Positions 1 to 8,698 of a stretch of DNA of 27,171 nucleotides are shown here, one piece after another. Origin of the DNA: a virus. Below the pieces are notes generated by a model. The model had not been told where the DNA came from and ran no database searches. It was given only the letters and a program-made list of their open reading frames with translations. The position numbers were made by a program, and so were the translations under genes. The DNA lies in IMG/VR virus record IMGVR_UViG_3300044633_000984, positions 1-27,171 of that record; one strand, given 5' to 3'. Numbering within the stretch: position 1 is the stretch's first letter; the number at the start of each line of letters is the position of its first letter.

Positions 1-883
1 GCTTGTTGGACAACCATTCAACGAAATTGCACAACAGCTGCTCGTTTAGTCCAACGATAGAGCCGTTTTTAAACAAGTATTTTGCCCAGAGCATTTCCTG
101 TACAACTGCAGACTCATACATTGAAATACATTCCTTAGAAGATTCCTTTTGGATCTTCGCAAAATCCTTATCTTCCTGTGGTAGTACCTTTAACAGCTGC
201 TGTGATGCTGCTAGATGGATATTTTCATCACGACAGATGAACTTGATAATCTTGGCATTACCTTCCATCTGCTTCACTTCGGCGAATGCCCAAGAACATG
301 CAAACGAAACATAGAACCTAATTCCCTCTAGGATATTAACCGACATTAGAGCAAGCCAAAGCTTCTTCTTATGTTCATACGAACCATACTCACCCTTGAA
401 ATTAATCAAGGCATCATACGACTCAGAAATATCCACAGCACAATCAACAATGTCTTTGATTTCCATAATAGTATCAAAGACAGCAGACGGATCTGGATAT
501 ACGTTACGAATCAAATGGGTGTACGATCTAGAATGGATCGTTTCAAAGAATGCCCATGTAATGATCCAGTTTTCTAGTTCTGGCAACGAACAAATAGGCC
601 CGAATGCCGCGGTCGGTGCTCTACCTTGAACCGAGTCCAGAAGAATCTGTCTCTTAAGGTTAGACGTAAAGATATGTTGTTCGTGTGGCTCTAGTGCCTT
701 GAAGTCCTTTGCATCTCTGTAAATATCGATTTCTTCTGGGCGCCAAAAGAACGACAGTTGTTTATCAGTTAGCTTCTCAAGGAAGGCGTACTTTTGCTTG
801 TCATATCTGGCAATTGCCAGTTCTGGCCCAAAAAACGCAGTGGACTTTGTCGCGTCGGTGTTAGTCAGATTAAATACGGTCAT
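1..883 (-). CDS. nrdB: Ribonucleotide reductase class Ia, small (beta) subunit, partial
   Basis: The reading frame starts at an ATG at 883 (MTVFNLTNTDATK...) and runs off the left edge without a stop, giving about 294 residues. The small subunit carries the di-iron/tyrosyl radical cofactor that the large subunit needs to make deoxynucleotides. Residues QLSFFWRPEEI, LLDSVQGRAP, ETIHSRSYTHLIRN and FICRDENIHLA match T4 NrdB-type proteins; the last two hold the expected E/H iron ligands. It follows nrdA with a 2-base gap (TAA TC ATG), so it is very likely translated from the same message. No clear Shine-Dalgarno sequence precedes it, which fits coupling to nrdA. The C-terminus lies outside the window. 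Confidence 0.95.
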   Translation of the reverse strand, partial: MTVFNLTNTDATKSTAFFGPELAIARYDKQKYAFLEKLTDKQLSFFWRPEEIDIYRDAKDFKALEPHEQHIFTSNLKRQILLDSVQGRAPTAAFGPICSLPELENWIITWAFFETIHSRSYTHLIRNVYPDPSAVFDTIMEIKDIVDCAVDISESYDALINFKGEYGSYEHKKKLWLALMSVNILEGIRFYVSFACSWAFAEVKQMEGNAKIIKFICRDENIHLAASQQLLKVLPQEDKDFAKIQKESSKECISMYESAVVQEMLWAKYLFKNGSIVGLNEQLLCNFVEWLSNK

Positions 884-885
884 GA

Positions 886-3174
886 TTAAATTGTGCAGGA
901 GTCGCACGTTTCAGCATCCTCGATAGCAGCCATTTCAACTGGCTTGAATTCGATTTCACCCGCCTGATCGGCTGTGTTGCAATAGTACAAATTCTTACCG
1001 CCATACTTGTAGAACATAACCATGTGCTTCATTAGCTCTGACATTGGTACCTGATCGTTTTCATAAAACTTAGGGTTATATGTGGTGTTGACAGAAATAG
1101 CCTGGTCGATGAACTTCTGTAGTACTGCCATGATCTTCAAATAACCTTCCGGGTTTTTCTGATCCCATAGCAAGTCATACTTGTTCTTAAGTGTTCTAAT
1201 ACGAGGAACAACCTGCTTAAGCACTCCGTCCTTAGACTGCTTAACTGAAATCAACGAACGAGGCGGCTCAATTCCGTTGGTTGAGTTCGATACCTGAGCA
1301 GACGTTTCTGCTGGCATCAAGGCCATCAATGTAGAATTACGGATGCCAGTTTCTTTGAGCTGCTTACGTAGCGAATTCCAATCCATGTTGTACTTTGGAG
1401 CTGCTAGTTCGTCAACTTCTTTCTTGTACGTATCGATTGGTAGAATACCGTCTGAGTACTTTGTTTCATTGCTCTTAGATGGTGCACCGAATTCAACAGC
1501 AAGATCGGCTGATGCCTTGATTAAGTAGTATGACCATGCTTCAGCGTATTCATGGATCTTAGCTAGACCCACTGCATCAATGTTAGAATATGATAGGTCG
1601 TTCCTAGCAAGCCAGTAAGCAAAATTAATGATACCAATACCCAAGGGGCGTCTAGCCATAGTTCCGGAACGAGCTGCAACAACAGGGTAGTTCTGATAGT
1701 CCAGAAGAGAGTCAAGAGCACGAACAGCGAGAGCACAAACAGACTGAAAATCATCGACATGCTTAATTTCTCCCCAATTGATAGCCGACAGCGTGCACAA
1801 TGCAATCTCGCCGTTCTCGTCATCAATGTTGTTAATTGGCTTGGTTGGAAGTGTAATTTCTGTACATAGGTTAGAAAGTCTAACAGGTGCAACCTCTTCC
1901 TTGAACGAAGAATGAGTATTGCAATGGTCAACATTCATCAAATAGATACGACCAGTGTCCTTACGCTCCTGTAGGAACGATGTAAACAGTTCAATCGCCG
2001 GGAGTGTCTTCTTACGAATTTTAGTTGAACGTTCTGCCTTTTCGTACAGCTCACGGAATTTGTCAGTGTCGTTGAAAAATGCTTCGTACATCTCAGGAAC
2101 ATCTGACGGAGAAAATAAAATAATATTACCACCCGAAAGAAGACGCTCGTACATCACCTTATTGAACTGCACACCGTAATCGATATGGCGTAGACGATTG
2201 AATTCTGTGCCCTTGTTATTCTTAAGAACTAGAAGGTCTTCGACTTCCAAATGCCAGATAGGGTAGTATAGAGTTGCCGCCCCGTTTCGAATAGAGCCCT
2301 GAGAACACGAACGCACTGCACTTTCAAAATGACGATAGAACGGTATAACACCAGTATGAGAAGTATCACCATTCCTAATAGGTGAATTAATAGCACGTAT
2401 GCGACCACCACCGATTCCAATACCAGCTCTTTGAGAGACATATTTACCGATGGCTGTAGCTGAGGCAAATATCGAGTCAAGAGAATCATCAGACTCAATA
2501 ACCACGCATGAAGAAAATTGACGCATGCCAGTACGGACACCTGCCATAACTGGCGTAGGTAGAGAAATTTTGAATGTAGAAATTGCATCATAGTAGTCCT
2601 TTACCCATTGCAATCTTGTGGTTTGCGGGTATTTTGCAAACAAGACCATGGCAATTAGGATATATGCCATCTGTGGAGTTTCGTAAATTTTTCCGGTTAC
2701 GCGATTCCTAACCAGATATTTACCTCTAAACTGCTCCATTCCTACGTACGCAATATCAAAATCTCTGTCGTGGTCTACGAACTTATCGATTTGATTGATT
2801 TCTTCTGGCGTATACTGATCTAGAATTTCCTTGTCATAATAATTCTCTGCCACAACGTAGCGAATATGATCGATCAAGCTTACAGGCGTAGGACCATTGT
2901 ACACTTCCTTACGAAGCTGGTAATTAACAAGACGCCCGGCAACATACTGATAACCAGGAACATCTTCTGAAATAAGATCAGCAGCTGACTTAATCAGAGT
3001 TTCTTGGATATCAGAAGTCTTGATGCCATTGTAAAACTGAATTCGGCTTTTGATTTGGATTTCAGATGGTGACGTACCGTTTAGGCCTTCACAAGCCCAC
3101 ATTGTAACCTTGTGAAACTTATCTAAATCTAATGGTTCTTTATTACCTGAGCGCTTAGTTACCACCAGTGACAT
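886..3174 (-). CDS. nrdA: Ribonucleotide reductase class Ia, large (alpha) subunit
   Basis: A 762-residue protein, about the length of E. coli NrdA. It reduces ribonucleoside diphosphates to deoxy forms together with NrdB. The N-terminus (VTKRSGNKEPLDLDKFHK) looks like an ATP-cone. The active-site cysteines are visible in QFSSCVVIES, NLCTEI (Cys with the partner Glu two residues on) and ALCTLSAINWG. The loop MALMPAETSAQVSNSTNGIEP is typical. The tail ends CDSCTI, the redox pair that is re-reduced by thioredoxin or glutaredoxin. The start at 3174 has AAGGA upstream. A perfect TATAAATA late-promoter match (3213-3220) sits 39 bases before the start, between thyX and nrdA; whether it is used is unknown, since nrd genes are normally early/middle. 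Confidence 0.97.
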   Translation of the reverse strand: MSLVVTKRSGNKEPLDLDKFHKVTMWACEGLNGTSPSEIQIKSRIQFYNGIKTSDIQETLIKSAADLISEDVPGYQYVAGRLVNYQLRKEVYNGPTPVSLIDHIRYVVAENYYDKEILDQYTPEEINQIDKFVDHDRDFDIAYVGMEQFRGKYLVRNRVTGKIYETPQMAYILIAMVLFAKYPQTTRLQWVKDYYDAISTFKISLPTPVMAGVRTGMRQFSSCVVIESDDSLDSIFASATAIGKYVSQRAGIGIGGGRIRAINSPIRNGDTSHTGVIPFYRHFESAVRSCSQGSIRNGAATLYYPIWHLEVEDLLVLKNNKGTEFNRLRHIDYGVQFNKVMYERLLSGGNIILFSPSDVPEMYEAFFNDTDKFRELYEKAERSTKIRKKTLPAIELFTSFLQERKDTGRIYLMNVDHCNTHSSFKEEVAPVRLSNLCTEITLPTKPINNIDDENGEIALCTLSAINWGEIKHVDDFQSVCALAVRALDSLLDYQNYPVVAARSGTMARRPLGIGIINFAYWLARNDLSYSNIDAVGLAKIHEYAEAWSYYLIKASADLAVEFGAPSKSNETKYSDGILPIDTYKKEVDELAAPKYNMDWNSLRKQLKETGIRNSTLMALMPAETSAQVSNSTNGIEPPRSLISVKQSKDGVLKQVVPRIRTLKNKYDLLWDQKNPEGYLKIMAVLQKFIDQAISVNTTYNPKFYENDQVPMSELMKHMVMFYKYGGKNLYYCNTADQAGEIEFKPVEMAAIEDAETCDSCTI

Positions 3175-3212
3175 AAATTATTCCTTATTATACGCTTATT
3201 GAATTGGTCGGA

Positions 3213-3220
3213 TATTTATA
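3213..3220 (-). promoter_or_regulatory. T4-type late promoter match TATAAATA before nrdA
   Basis: Exact TATAAATA on the minus strand in the thyX-nrdA gap. The motif is the T4 late -10 box, read by the gp55 sigma factor. It is odd before a nucleotide-metabolism gene and could be chance, because the leader is AT-rich. Confidence 0.45.
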
Positions 3221-3224
3221 GGCT

Positions 3225-3878
3225 CTACTTAATCGAACTGAAATAATGAATTAGCTCTTTCCAAGCAGACTCAGCAACCCAACGATGTTCCTTCTGTGTG
3301 CCATTACCACGTCGTAGATCACAATAATGAATCCATGAGCGTAGACTTCCGGCCATATATAGTTTCGAAACAGTCAACCCTTCAGGTAGAAATGCACGAG
3401 CCTGTTCTTTGGCAATACCCATATTGATAGCTTCAACATACATAGATGAAGCCTTATCAATCATTTCATCTTGCATAGCTTCAAATCTAGCGATTGCATT
3501 ATTGTCTTCTGTATCCAAAGAATTTTGTCTATTCTTTGTATCTTGCAAACGTGTCTCTTTAAACGTAAATCCTAGATCATTAGTAGGATCAGCATATCGC
3601 TGAGAAAATTCCTGGAAAGAGAATGATCTGTGACGAAGAATCTGGCGAGCAATATCACGCGTAGTGGTAATTTCCATTACTACATGGACCATTTCCATCG
3701 GGCTCCAATGATTATTACGCTTCAGATAACCAATGAGCTTGTCAGCTGTTTCCTTATTATTCTGATTTGATGGATTTGAAACTCTAGCTACATAAGCTAC
3801 GAATTCATCAGCAGTTTGTGGGGCGTCAGAACCAGGAATTACAGGCTTAGTTACTGCTACGATATTTGCTATATGCAT
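3225..3878 (-). CDS. thyX: Flavin-dependent thymidylate synthase ThyX
   Basis: 217 residues. The ThyX signature RHRxxSxxxxSxRY is present as RHRSFSFQEFSQRY (residues 82-95), which binds FAD and dUMP. LRSWIHYCDLR near the C-terminus is also typical. The enzyme makes dTMP from dUMP with methylenetetrahydrofolate and NAD(P)H, independent of ThyA. T4 itself uses a ThyA-type enzyme, so this is a non-orthologous replacement. It lies between primase and nrdA; its start overlaps the end of the primase gene by 32 bases. GAGGAAAT precedes the ATG at 3878. With dCMP deaminase (25933-26418) and NrdAB it completes a dTTP supply route. Confidence 0.97.
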   Translation of the reverse strand: MHIANIVAVTKPVIPGSDAPQTADEFVAYVARVSNPSNQNNKETADKLIGYLKRNNHWSPMEMVHVVMEITTTRDIARQILRHRSFSFQEFSQRYADPTNDLGFTFKETRLQDTKNRQNSLDTEDNNAIARFEAMQDEMIDKASSMYVEAINMGIAKEQARAFLPEGLTVSKLYMAGSLRSWIHYCDLRRGNGTQKEHRWVAESAWKELIHYFSSIK

Positions 3879-4935
3879 TATTTCCTCTATATGAATAATT
3901 AGTATGTGTCTTGATACGCTTCCAGGAATTAAATTCCATGTTAGCTCTTAATCCTGAAAATGTATTTTCATCTATCAGGGCTTTGAGGTAGTCAGGTTTC
4001 ATACCGGCCAACACCATATCATTGATGTCTTTTTGAATAATATTCTCTGGCCAGATACAAACCTTAAATCCGCTGTCAATTGCGGATTCAATTTTCTTTA
4101 CAGTGTGAATAGATCTACGTTCGTTGTCGTACACAACCACCATGTTTTCGGTGTTGAGACCTTTAACTCCCAACACCAAGTCAGAACCAGCGGTTGCGAT
4201 AGAATTAGGAATAAACATAGCGTCAATAGGTCCTTCAAAAACGTAAGTAGGTTCTCTAAGATCTACTGTGTCAAGTCCATATAACTTACGCTTGCTCTCA
4301 TCAAGCATAATAGTGATGTATTTCGTGCTATTACCACCTAATACACGACCTTGAAATCCAAATAGCTTTTTGTTTTCGTCAAAGAAAGGTATTACCAATC
4401 TTGCTTCGTCATGCTTGAGTGCACTCTCATTGAATTTATCTGGAATGAACTCGTTGACGAACGCATAGAATTCCTTCACGTAAAACAACCTAAAGTGTTG
4501 TGCGAAAGGAATGTGTCTCTTAACAATATATATTTTAACTGGATGATCTTCTGGCAAAGAAGAGATTTTTGTGGCCTTCTTGAACGCTGTATCAGCCACA
4601 AAATCAGGAGTCTTTAGTTTAGACGTGAATGATTCAATGTCTTCAAATTTAGCAGTCTTAATTCCTGATTCTTTAAAGCGTTCGAACTTATATTCAGAGT
4701 ACAGCGAATCATCTAGGGTTTTAATGAAATTCCCTAGTGACATAGCTGCATTGCAATTATGGCAGAAGAATTTAGCCTTGTTGTCCTTTACGTAAATCCA
4801 TCCACGAGATTTTGTCTTAGACTTCTGTGAATCACCACATATAGGACATCTAAAGTTAAACGAACCATTTCTATTAGTGAATCGTTGTAGTCGAACTGAT
4901 ATTAAACTAATGTATTTTTGATCAATCCAGTTCAT
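3847..4935 (-). CDS. DNA primase, T4 gp61-like
   Basis: 362 residues. An N-terminal zinc ribbon has C30, C33, C58 and C61 (CPICGDS...FFCHNCN). A Toprim-type core follows, with VFEGPIDAMFIPNSIATAGS (T4 gp61 has VLEGPIDSLFIENG) and VVYDNERR. The regions ARLVIPFFDENKKLFGFQGR and KYITIMLDESKRKLYGL also parallel gp61. It synthesises short RNA primers at the fork together with the helicase at 12514-13920. No good Shine-Dalgarno sequence is visible before ATG 4935. A sigma70-like promoter at 4970-4998 lies directly upstream, so primase probably heads the primase-thyX-nrdA-nrdB transcript. Confidence 0.95.
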   Translation of the reverse strand: MNWIDQKYISLISVRLQRFTNRNGSFNFRCPICGDSQKSKTKSRGWIYVKDNKAKFFCHNCNAAMSLGNFIKTLDDSLYSEYKFERFKESGIKTAKFEDIESFTSKLKTPDFVADTAFKKATKISSLPEDHPVKIYIVKRHIPFAQHFRLFYVKEFYAFVNEFIPDKFNESALKHDEARLVIPFFDENKKLFGFQGRVLGGNSTKYITIMLDESKRKLYGLDTVDLREPTYVFEGPIDAMFIPNSIATAGSDLVLGVKGLNTENMVVVYDNERRSIHTVKKIESAIDSGFKVCIWPENIIQKDINDMVLAGMKPDYLKALIDENTFSGLRANMEFNSWKRIKTHTNYSYRGNNAYSKYRSSN

Positions 4936-4969
4936 TACAAACTATACCATTGTTTTTACTGATACCAGT

Positions 4970-4998
4970 ATTATACAGCTGTTATTATAGTTTGTACA
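4970..4998 (-). promoter_or_regulatory. Sigma70-like promoter (TGTACA-N17-TATAAT) before primase
   Basis: On the minus strand TGTACA, a 17-base spacer and TATAAT, with TG directly before TATAAT. The same layout recurs before the DNA polymerase gene and at 19322-19350 and 25921-25949, so it is probably an early promoter class of this phage. Confidence 0.75.
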
Positions 4999-5006
4999 TA
5001 CTTATT

Positions 5007-5423
5007 TTAGAAAGCCTTGGAAATAGCTAGTGACACAGCCCACGAGGCAACCGTAATTGCGCCGATGGCCATCCAAACGTACTTTTCAAAAGTCGAAATT
5101 CTGTTCGTTAGCTTGACGATTTCAACATTATGGTAATCATCAACTGCTTTGATTTTTTCTAACACTTCGGTGTGACGAACTTTAGTATCTGCTTCTAGTC
5201 TAGCTAGTGATGTATCAATATCTTTGTTAATTCTATCAATAGCGGCTAACAGTTCGTCTCTACGCTTTTCAATAGAAAATTCTAATGTGTCTTGTTTCTT
5301 TTCATGTTGACCTAGACGTTGTTCATGCACAGCTAGCATCTTGCTTAGATCTGAAGAGATTTCTGTTAATCGCTGAATAGCTACTTTTACAGACGTAACA
5401 TCTGGTGTTGCTCTAGATGCCAT
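5007..5423 (-). CDS. Small coiled-coil protein with a C-terminal membrane anchor
   Basis: 138 residues; function not recognised. Residues about 10-110 are charged and heptad-like (ISSDLSKMLAVHEQRLGQHEKKQDTLE, then INKDIDTSLARLEADTKVRHTEVLEKIKAV), suggesting a coiled coil. Residues about 114-134 (VWMAIGAITVASWAVSLAI) form one hydrophobic segment. This layout resembles XhlA/holin-associated and tail-anchored phage proteins, but no family motif settles it. GGAG lies 6 bases before ATG 5423. The start overlaps the end of the upstream gene by 11 bases, and a GATAAATA late box (5460-5467) lies inside that upstream gene. Confidence 0.75.
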   Translation of the reverse strand: MASRATPDVTSVKVAIQRLTEISSDLSKMLAVHEQRLGQHEKKQDTLEFSIEKRRDELLAAIDRINKDIDTSLARLEADTKVRHTEVLEKIKAVDDYHNVEIVKLTNRISTFEKYVWMAIGAITVASWAVSLAISKAF

Positions 5424-5727
5424 TTTTATCTCCGACTTTATTTCCGTTTTTTTTCTTTTTATTTATCGCCGAAAATCTTTTAAGGGGAGTTTTTGACAAC
5501 GGAGGATCGATAGTAGCAATATGGCCGTCTGATGAAGATGAATTACCCATAGCATTAGCAGGCACTTCATTTTCTACAATTTTAGCTTGGTATGTAGTAG
5601 AAGTAAAGGTTCTATTACCACCTAGAGAACCGCTTGTTGGACAATATAAAGTTCCGGCCTTGTGGACTAATCTTGATTTGCCACAGTGTATGCATGGGGC
5701 AGTTGTAGTTTTGTTTGTAACTTGCAT
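5413..5727 (-). CDS. Hypothetical protein with a CxxC zinc-ribbon-like N-terminus
   Basis: 104 residues. The N-terminus CIHCGKSRLVHKAGTLYC could bind zinc with three Cys and possibly a His. The middle is Ser/Thr-rich and the C-terminus is basic (AINKKKKNGNKVGDKNG). No function is recognised. GGAAC precedes ATG 5727. It starts 1 base from the stop of the DUF7207-like gene (5727 shared) and overlaps the next gene by 11 bases, so the run 6113 to 5007 looks like one transcription unit. The basic tail is coded by an A-rich tract that also holds a late-promoter match. Confidence 0.7.
   Translation of the reverse strand: MQVTNKTTTAPCIHCGKSRLVHKAGTLYCPTSGSLGGNRTFTSTTYQAKIVENEVPANAMGNSSSSDGHIATIDPPLSKTPLKRFSAINKKKKNGNKVGDKNGI
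5460..5467 (-). promoter_or_regulatory. Late promoter match GATAAATA
   Basis: GATAAATA on the minus strand, 37 bases before the ATG of the coiled-coil protein at 5423, inside the upstream coding region. Confidence 0.45.
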
Positions 5728-6113
5728 TAGATGTTCCTAAGTCTTTCGACTATTACCATATCCATTAAAATCGTATCTAGATATATTGTAGATTCATTTT
5801 CAATGTTATATAAAGTCTCTGGCATTATATTTAGTAGCACCAGGAAAGGCATAAGACAATCATAGTATTGCTTCATCTTCAAATAAAGAATTCGGCACAG
5901 TGGGACCGGGCCGAATACGTTATTCAATACTATCAAGTGATTAAGGATAAGCCTATCCTTTAATTCGCCAGATGTTTTGTATCGTGTAAGCAACTTTTTA
6001 ATATACTTTAGTCTGTTAAGATCCTCAAAAAATTCTTCATTCGAATAACACTGTGGGTTATCATAGTGTTTAGCTGCATATAATAGATAATTATCACTTG
6101 ATAGTTTATCCAT
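5727..6113 (-). CDS. Conserved T4-like phage protein (DUF7207-like), function unknown
   Basis: 128 residues. The sequence LLYAAKHYDNPQCYSNEEFFEDLNR...LKYIKKLLTRYKTSGELKDRLILNHLIVLNNVFGP closely follows the pattern I know from a small protein conserved in T4-like phages of cyanobacteria and marine alphaproteobacteria. It is all-helical by appearance and has no catalytic motif. The gene sits in a run of late, virion-type genes, which hints at a structural or assembly role, but this is inference. ATG 6113 has only a weak GG upstream; it follows the 90-residue gene's stop by 4 bases. Confidence 0.85.
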   Translation of the reverse strand: MDKLSSDNYLLYAAKHYDNPQCYSNEEFFEDLNRLKYIKKLLTRYKTSGELKDRLILNHLIVLNNVFGPVPLCRILYLKMKQYYDCLMPFLVLLNIMPETLYNIENESTIYLDTILMDMVIVERLRNI

Positions 6114-6117
6114 TATA

Positions 6118-6390
6118 TTACCAGGTTTCTAGTAGTGATCTTTTCCATGTATTGTTGGCAACACAAACATAGATATAATTAGAATCACGTGCAATAACAC
6201 CAGCTGTACCATTCGAGCTAGCAGTAGCCGGAACAGTGTTAGATAATGTCATGCTTCCAGTTAAATTAGAAATGGATACAGTCTTTGCTTTAGGAATGCC
6301 TGTAGTATTGGCAACAAGAACGACTCTATCTGAAGCTGCCACAGAATTAGCTTGTGGCAGCTCGCTTAGTTTATACTGTTCATCAGCCAT
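6118..6390 (-). CDS. Small virion-associated protein, fibre/base-plate type (tentative)
   Basis: 90 residues. It opens with LSELPQANSVAASDRVVLVANTTGIPKAKTVSISNL, a pattern seen at the start of phage tail-fibre or neck-fibre proteins. It ends with GVIARDSNYIYVCVANNTWKRSLLETW, a short beta module (D-x-x-YIYVC-x-x-NTWKR) that recurs at the end of such small structural proteins. AGGTA precedes ATG 6390. It follows the 300-residue virion protein after 16 bases. Structural role inferred from sequence style and position. Confidence 0.7.
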   Translation of the reverse strand: MADEQYKLSELPQANSVAASDRVVLVANTTGIPKAKTVSISNLTGSMTLSNTVPATASSNGTAGVIARDSNYIYVCVANNTWKRSLLETW

Positions 6391-6406
6391 AATGTATTAC
6401 CTAATT

Positions 6407-7309
6407 TTAAGCGTCAGGTAGAAGTGTGTCGTCTGATCCATCCGAAGAGATCGAACCAGCAACTAGAGTCTCCCAATGAACTCGACCTGCTCTACCACCA
6501 AGTGTTAGTGTAACAGAACCGTTCTGAGAATTCTGTAGGGTACCAGATAGTGTGGCGCCTGAACCAGCAGACACTGCGCCGTTAGCAGCCAAAATGGCGA
6601 ATACCAAGTTTCCTGCAACCTGAGACTGAGCAAACTTACCTTCACTAACCACAGTCGTGTTACCTGAAGCAAAACCACCTGTTGAGTTAGTTACTAGCGT
6701 TCCGGTTGCTTCAACCGTACCATTTGAAACCAAGATGGAGTCAGTGTTACTGTAACCAGTAGGCGTACCAGATACCACGAATGCAATCAATCGCTTCTCA
6801 CGATTAAACGTTACGCTCATTGAAGATGTGTTATTGAACCCTGCTCCTGGATTCGTAACAGTCACACCGGTCAAAGCGCCAGAGCTGTTAGCAATGAATG
6901 ATAGTGCAGCGTTAACCGATCCGGTAGGACCAGTTACTACAGCAGTTTCACCCGTACGGAAGTTTGTTCCTGTATTAGAGATGGCTGCCGAAACAAGAGG
7001 CCCGGTGCCCTGTCTACGTAGATTCCAACCAGTATGAGTAACACCGCTGGCTGCAGCATTTACCATTTCACCGGATGAAACACCGAATACGCCAACTGCC
7101 TGTCGAGGGACAAACGCGTTAGGCGTAACATTTCCGTATAGGTTGACGTCAGCTGCTGCTCTAGTTCCGGATGTGTTTCCGAAATGAGCATTAGCGCCAC
7201 CGCCACCCTTTACCTGACTGTGAACGCCGATTGGCGCACCAGCCGTAGTAACTGTAGTAGTCGAGCTGTTTGCTGTAACAGCCTGATCAGTTGAACCCCA
7301 TTGTGCCAT
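6407..7309 (-). CDS. Virion structural protein of T4-like phages
   Basis: 300 residues, rich in Gly, Ser, Thr, Ala and Asn with many short beta-strand-like segments. The start MAQWGSTDQAVTANSST and the end GGRAGRVHWETLVAGSISSDGSDDTLLPDA match a structural protein found in T4-like cyanophages and related marine phages; its exact place in the particle is not known to me. The middle (ISNTGTNFRTGETAVVTGPTG, VTNPGAGFNNTSS) looks like repeated beta-helix or decoration turns and appears as an insertion relative to shorter family members. AAAGGAG lies before ATG 7309 and an AATAAATA late box 22 bases upstream. Confidence 0.85.
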   Translation of the reverse strand: MAQWGSTDQAVTANSSTTTVTTAGAPIGVHSQVKGGGGANAHFGNTSGTRAAADVNLYGNVTPNAFVPRQAVGVFGVSSGEMVNAAASGVTHTGWNLRRQGTGPLVSAAISNTGTNFRTGETAVVTGPTGSVNAALSFIANSSGALTGVTVTNPGAGFNNTSSMSVTFNREKRLIAFVVSGTPTGYSNTDSILVSNGTVEATGTLVTNSTGGFASGNTTVVSEGKFAQSQVAGNLVFAILAANGAVSAGSGATLSGTLQNSQNGSVTLTLGGRAGRVHWETLVAGSISSDGSDDTLLPDA

Positions 7310-7330
7310 TTTTATGACTCCTTTTTCTTC

Positions 7331-8698
7331 TTATTTATTTGTTACGGCACGAACCAAGTGATCATGCGACTTAGCAATCTGCTTAGTGAATTCATCCTTT
7401 TCAGGAGCGCGCTTGAATGATGCGTGCATGTCTAGGGCCTTATGCACATGAGCTGCATCTACCTTGACCTTTTTGCCATTGTTGAATTCAATGTGCTTAT
7501 TTCCTGAACCTAGAGACTTAGCCTTACGAAGCTGCATGATGATATGCTCAGGACCCTTGTCCTTAGTTGAATCGTACTTGTGATCATCAGGCTCGTCACC
7601 CTTGTCAAACTGCTTTGACTCAGACATTGACTTCATAGCGTCAGCTTGAGTAGTGTGATGCAACATTCTTTTCTTGTGATACTGCTTTGCATCTCCAGAA
7701 CTATCTTCATAATTCTCTCTATGCCAATTAGCTGCTTCCTTGTGTGCCTTTAGGCTAGGTTGATCCATAGCTGGTAATGATGCATGGCTCTTCTTATCCC
7801 ACTTCATTGCTTCGTCTAATTCAACTTCTTCTTTGGTAGTGGCATTGGTCTTTGCGATATTAGATTTAATCTTCTTAATAGCTAATTCACCGCCCTGAGC
7901 ACGCTTCTGTGCAGTCTTTCCATGGGCTCCTACTGCTGCACCTTTAGCATACTCAGTTGGGCGTTCCCAAGCCGGCTTGATATCCATAAGATGTCTATCA
8001 GATTTTACAGCATAACTACGTAAAGTTTTATTTGAAAGTTCCATGATGGCTTCGATACGGCCGATTTCTTTATCAGTAAAAGTTACTTCTTCTTTATTCA
8101 GCTTCTTAATAGCTTTCACTTCACCAGCATAACGCTTAGTTGAAGTCTTAGTATCCTTCTTGCCGGCGGCTGTGCGATGATAAGACGGATCAGAATCATG
8201 CTTGTCCTGGATGTCGTCCTGCTGAGCACGAGACTTGCCTAGGTATGACTTTAGGGCCTTAGAACTAATTTCATTAATGATTGATCGTGCATTTTCCTTA
8301 ATGCTCAGCTTAGGCTTCAAGTCAACCTTAGTCTTCTTGCCGTCCTTGCCAATCATTTCTTCATCGTCGTCGTCAGACTTCTTCTTGCCGAAAGCAGGCT
8401 TCTTGCCGTCACCTTCGTCGGAATCTTCATCACCGTCAGCCTTCTTGTTACCAAAGGCAGGCTTCTTGTCGTCTTCGTCGCCGTCATCATCTTTCTTACC
8501 GAAAGCCGGCTTCTTATCAGAATCACCCTTGTCATCCGACTTCTTTTTGCCGAAAGCAGGCTTCTTATCGTCCTTCTTATCACCGTCGGCTGAATCAGCC
8601 TTCTTACCGAATGGAGGAGCCTTTTCAGCAAGAACAGCTGCAACGCTATCGATTAGCGACTTAGGTAGACCGAAATTATTTTCTGATGGCTTAAACAT
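7331..8698 (-). CDS. Repeat-rich, highly charged late protein, function unknown
   Basis: 455 residues in three parts. Residues about 25-120 carry five copies of a (K)P-A/P-FGKK/NK unit separated by Asp/Lys linkers, low-complexity and probably disordered. Residues about 130-290 hold two diverged copies of a helical unit: ISSKALKSYLGKSRAQ...AIKKL and LSNKTLRSYAVKSDRH...AIKKI. The rest is His/Lys-rich with HVHKALDMHASFK and SHDHLVRA. No enzyme motif is seen. GAGGAG precedes ATG 8698. Its place between likely packaged enzymes and a virion protein suggests a prohead or internal role. The N-terminal SLIDSVAAVLAE could hold an L-x-E site of the gp21-type protease, but this is weak. Confidence 0.8.
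   Translation of the reverse strand: MFKPSENNFGLPKSLIDSVAAVLAEKAPPFGKKADSADGDKKDDKKPAFGKKKSDDKGDSDKKPAFGKKDDDGDEDDKKPAFGNKKADGDEDSDEGDGKKPAFGKKKSDDDDEEMIGKDGKKTKVDLKPKLSIKENARSIINEISSKALKSYLGKSRAQQDDIQDKHDSDPSYHRTAAGKKDTKTSTKRYAGEVKAIKKLNKEEVTFTDKEIGRIEAIMELSNKTLRSYAVKSDRHLMDIKPAWERPTEYAKGAAVGAHGKTAQKRAQGGELAIKKIKSNIAKTNATTKEEVELDEAMKWDKKSHASLPAMDQPSLKAHKEAANWHRENYEDSSGDAKQYHKKRMLHHTTQADAMKSMSESKQFDKGDEPDDHKYDSTKDKGPEHIIMQLRKAKSLGSGNKHIEFNNGKKVKVDAAHVHKALDMHASFKRAPEKDEFTKQIAKSHDHLVRAVTNK
7332..7339 (-). promoter_or_regulatory. Late promoter match AATAAATA
   Basis: AATAAATA on the minus strand 22 bases before the structural protein start at 7309. It overlaps the stop codon of the upstream 455-residue gene. 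Confidence 0.55.
8377..8625 (-). repeat. In-frame degenerate repeats coding P-A-F-G-K-K units
   Basis: Five related units (APPFGKK, KPAFGKK twice, KPAFGNK, KPAFGKK) are coded by near-identical stretches such as gaaagcaggcttcttgcc on the plus strand. Such repeats can expand or contract by slippage, so length may differ between isolates. Confidence 0.8.

Noticed and set aside
3200-3220. A sigma70-like early promoter for nrdA using TATAAT near 3185-3190
   Set aside because: The TATAAT is present, but no TGTACA- or TTGACA-like box lies at 16-18 bases, unlike the other four early-type promoters.
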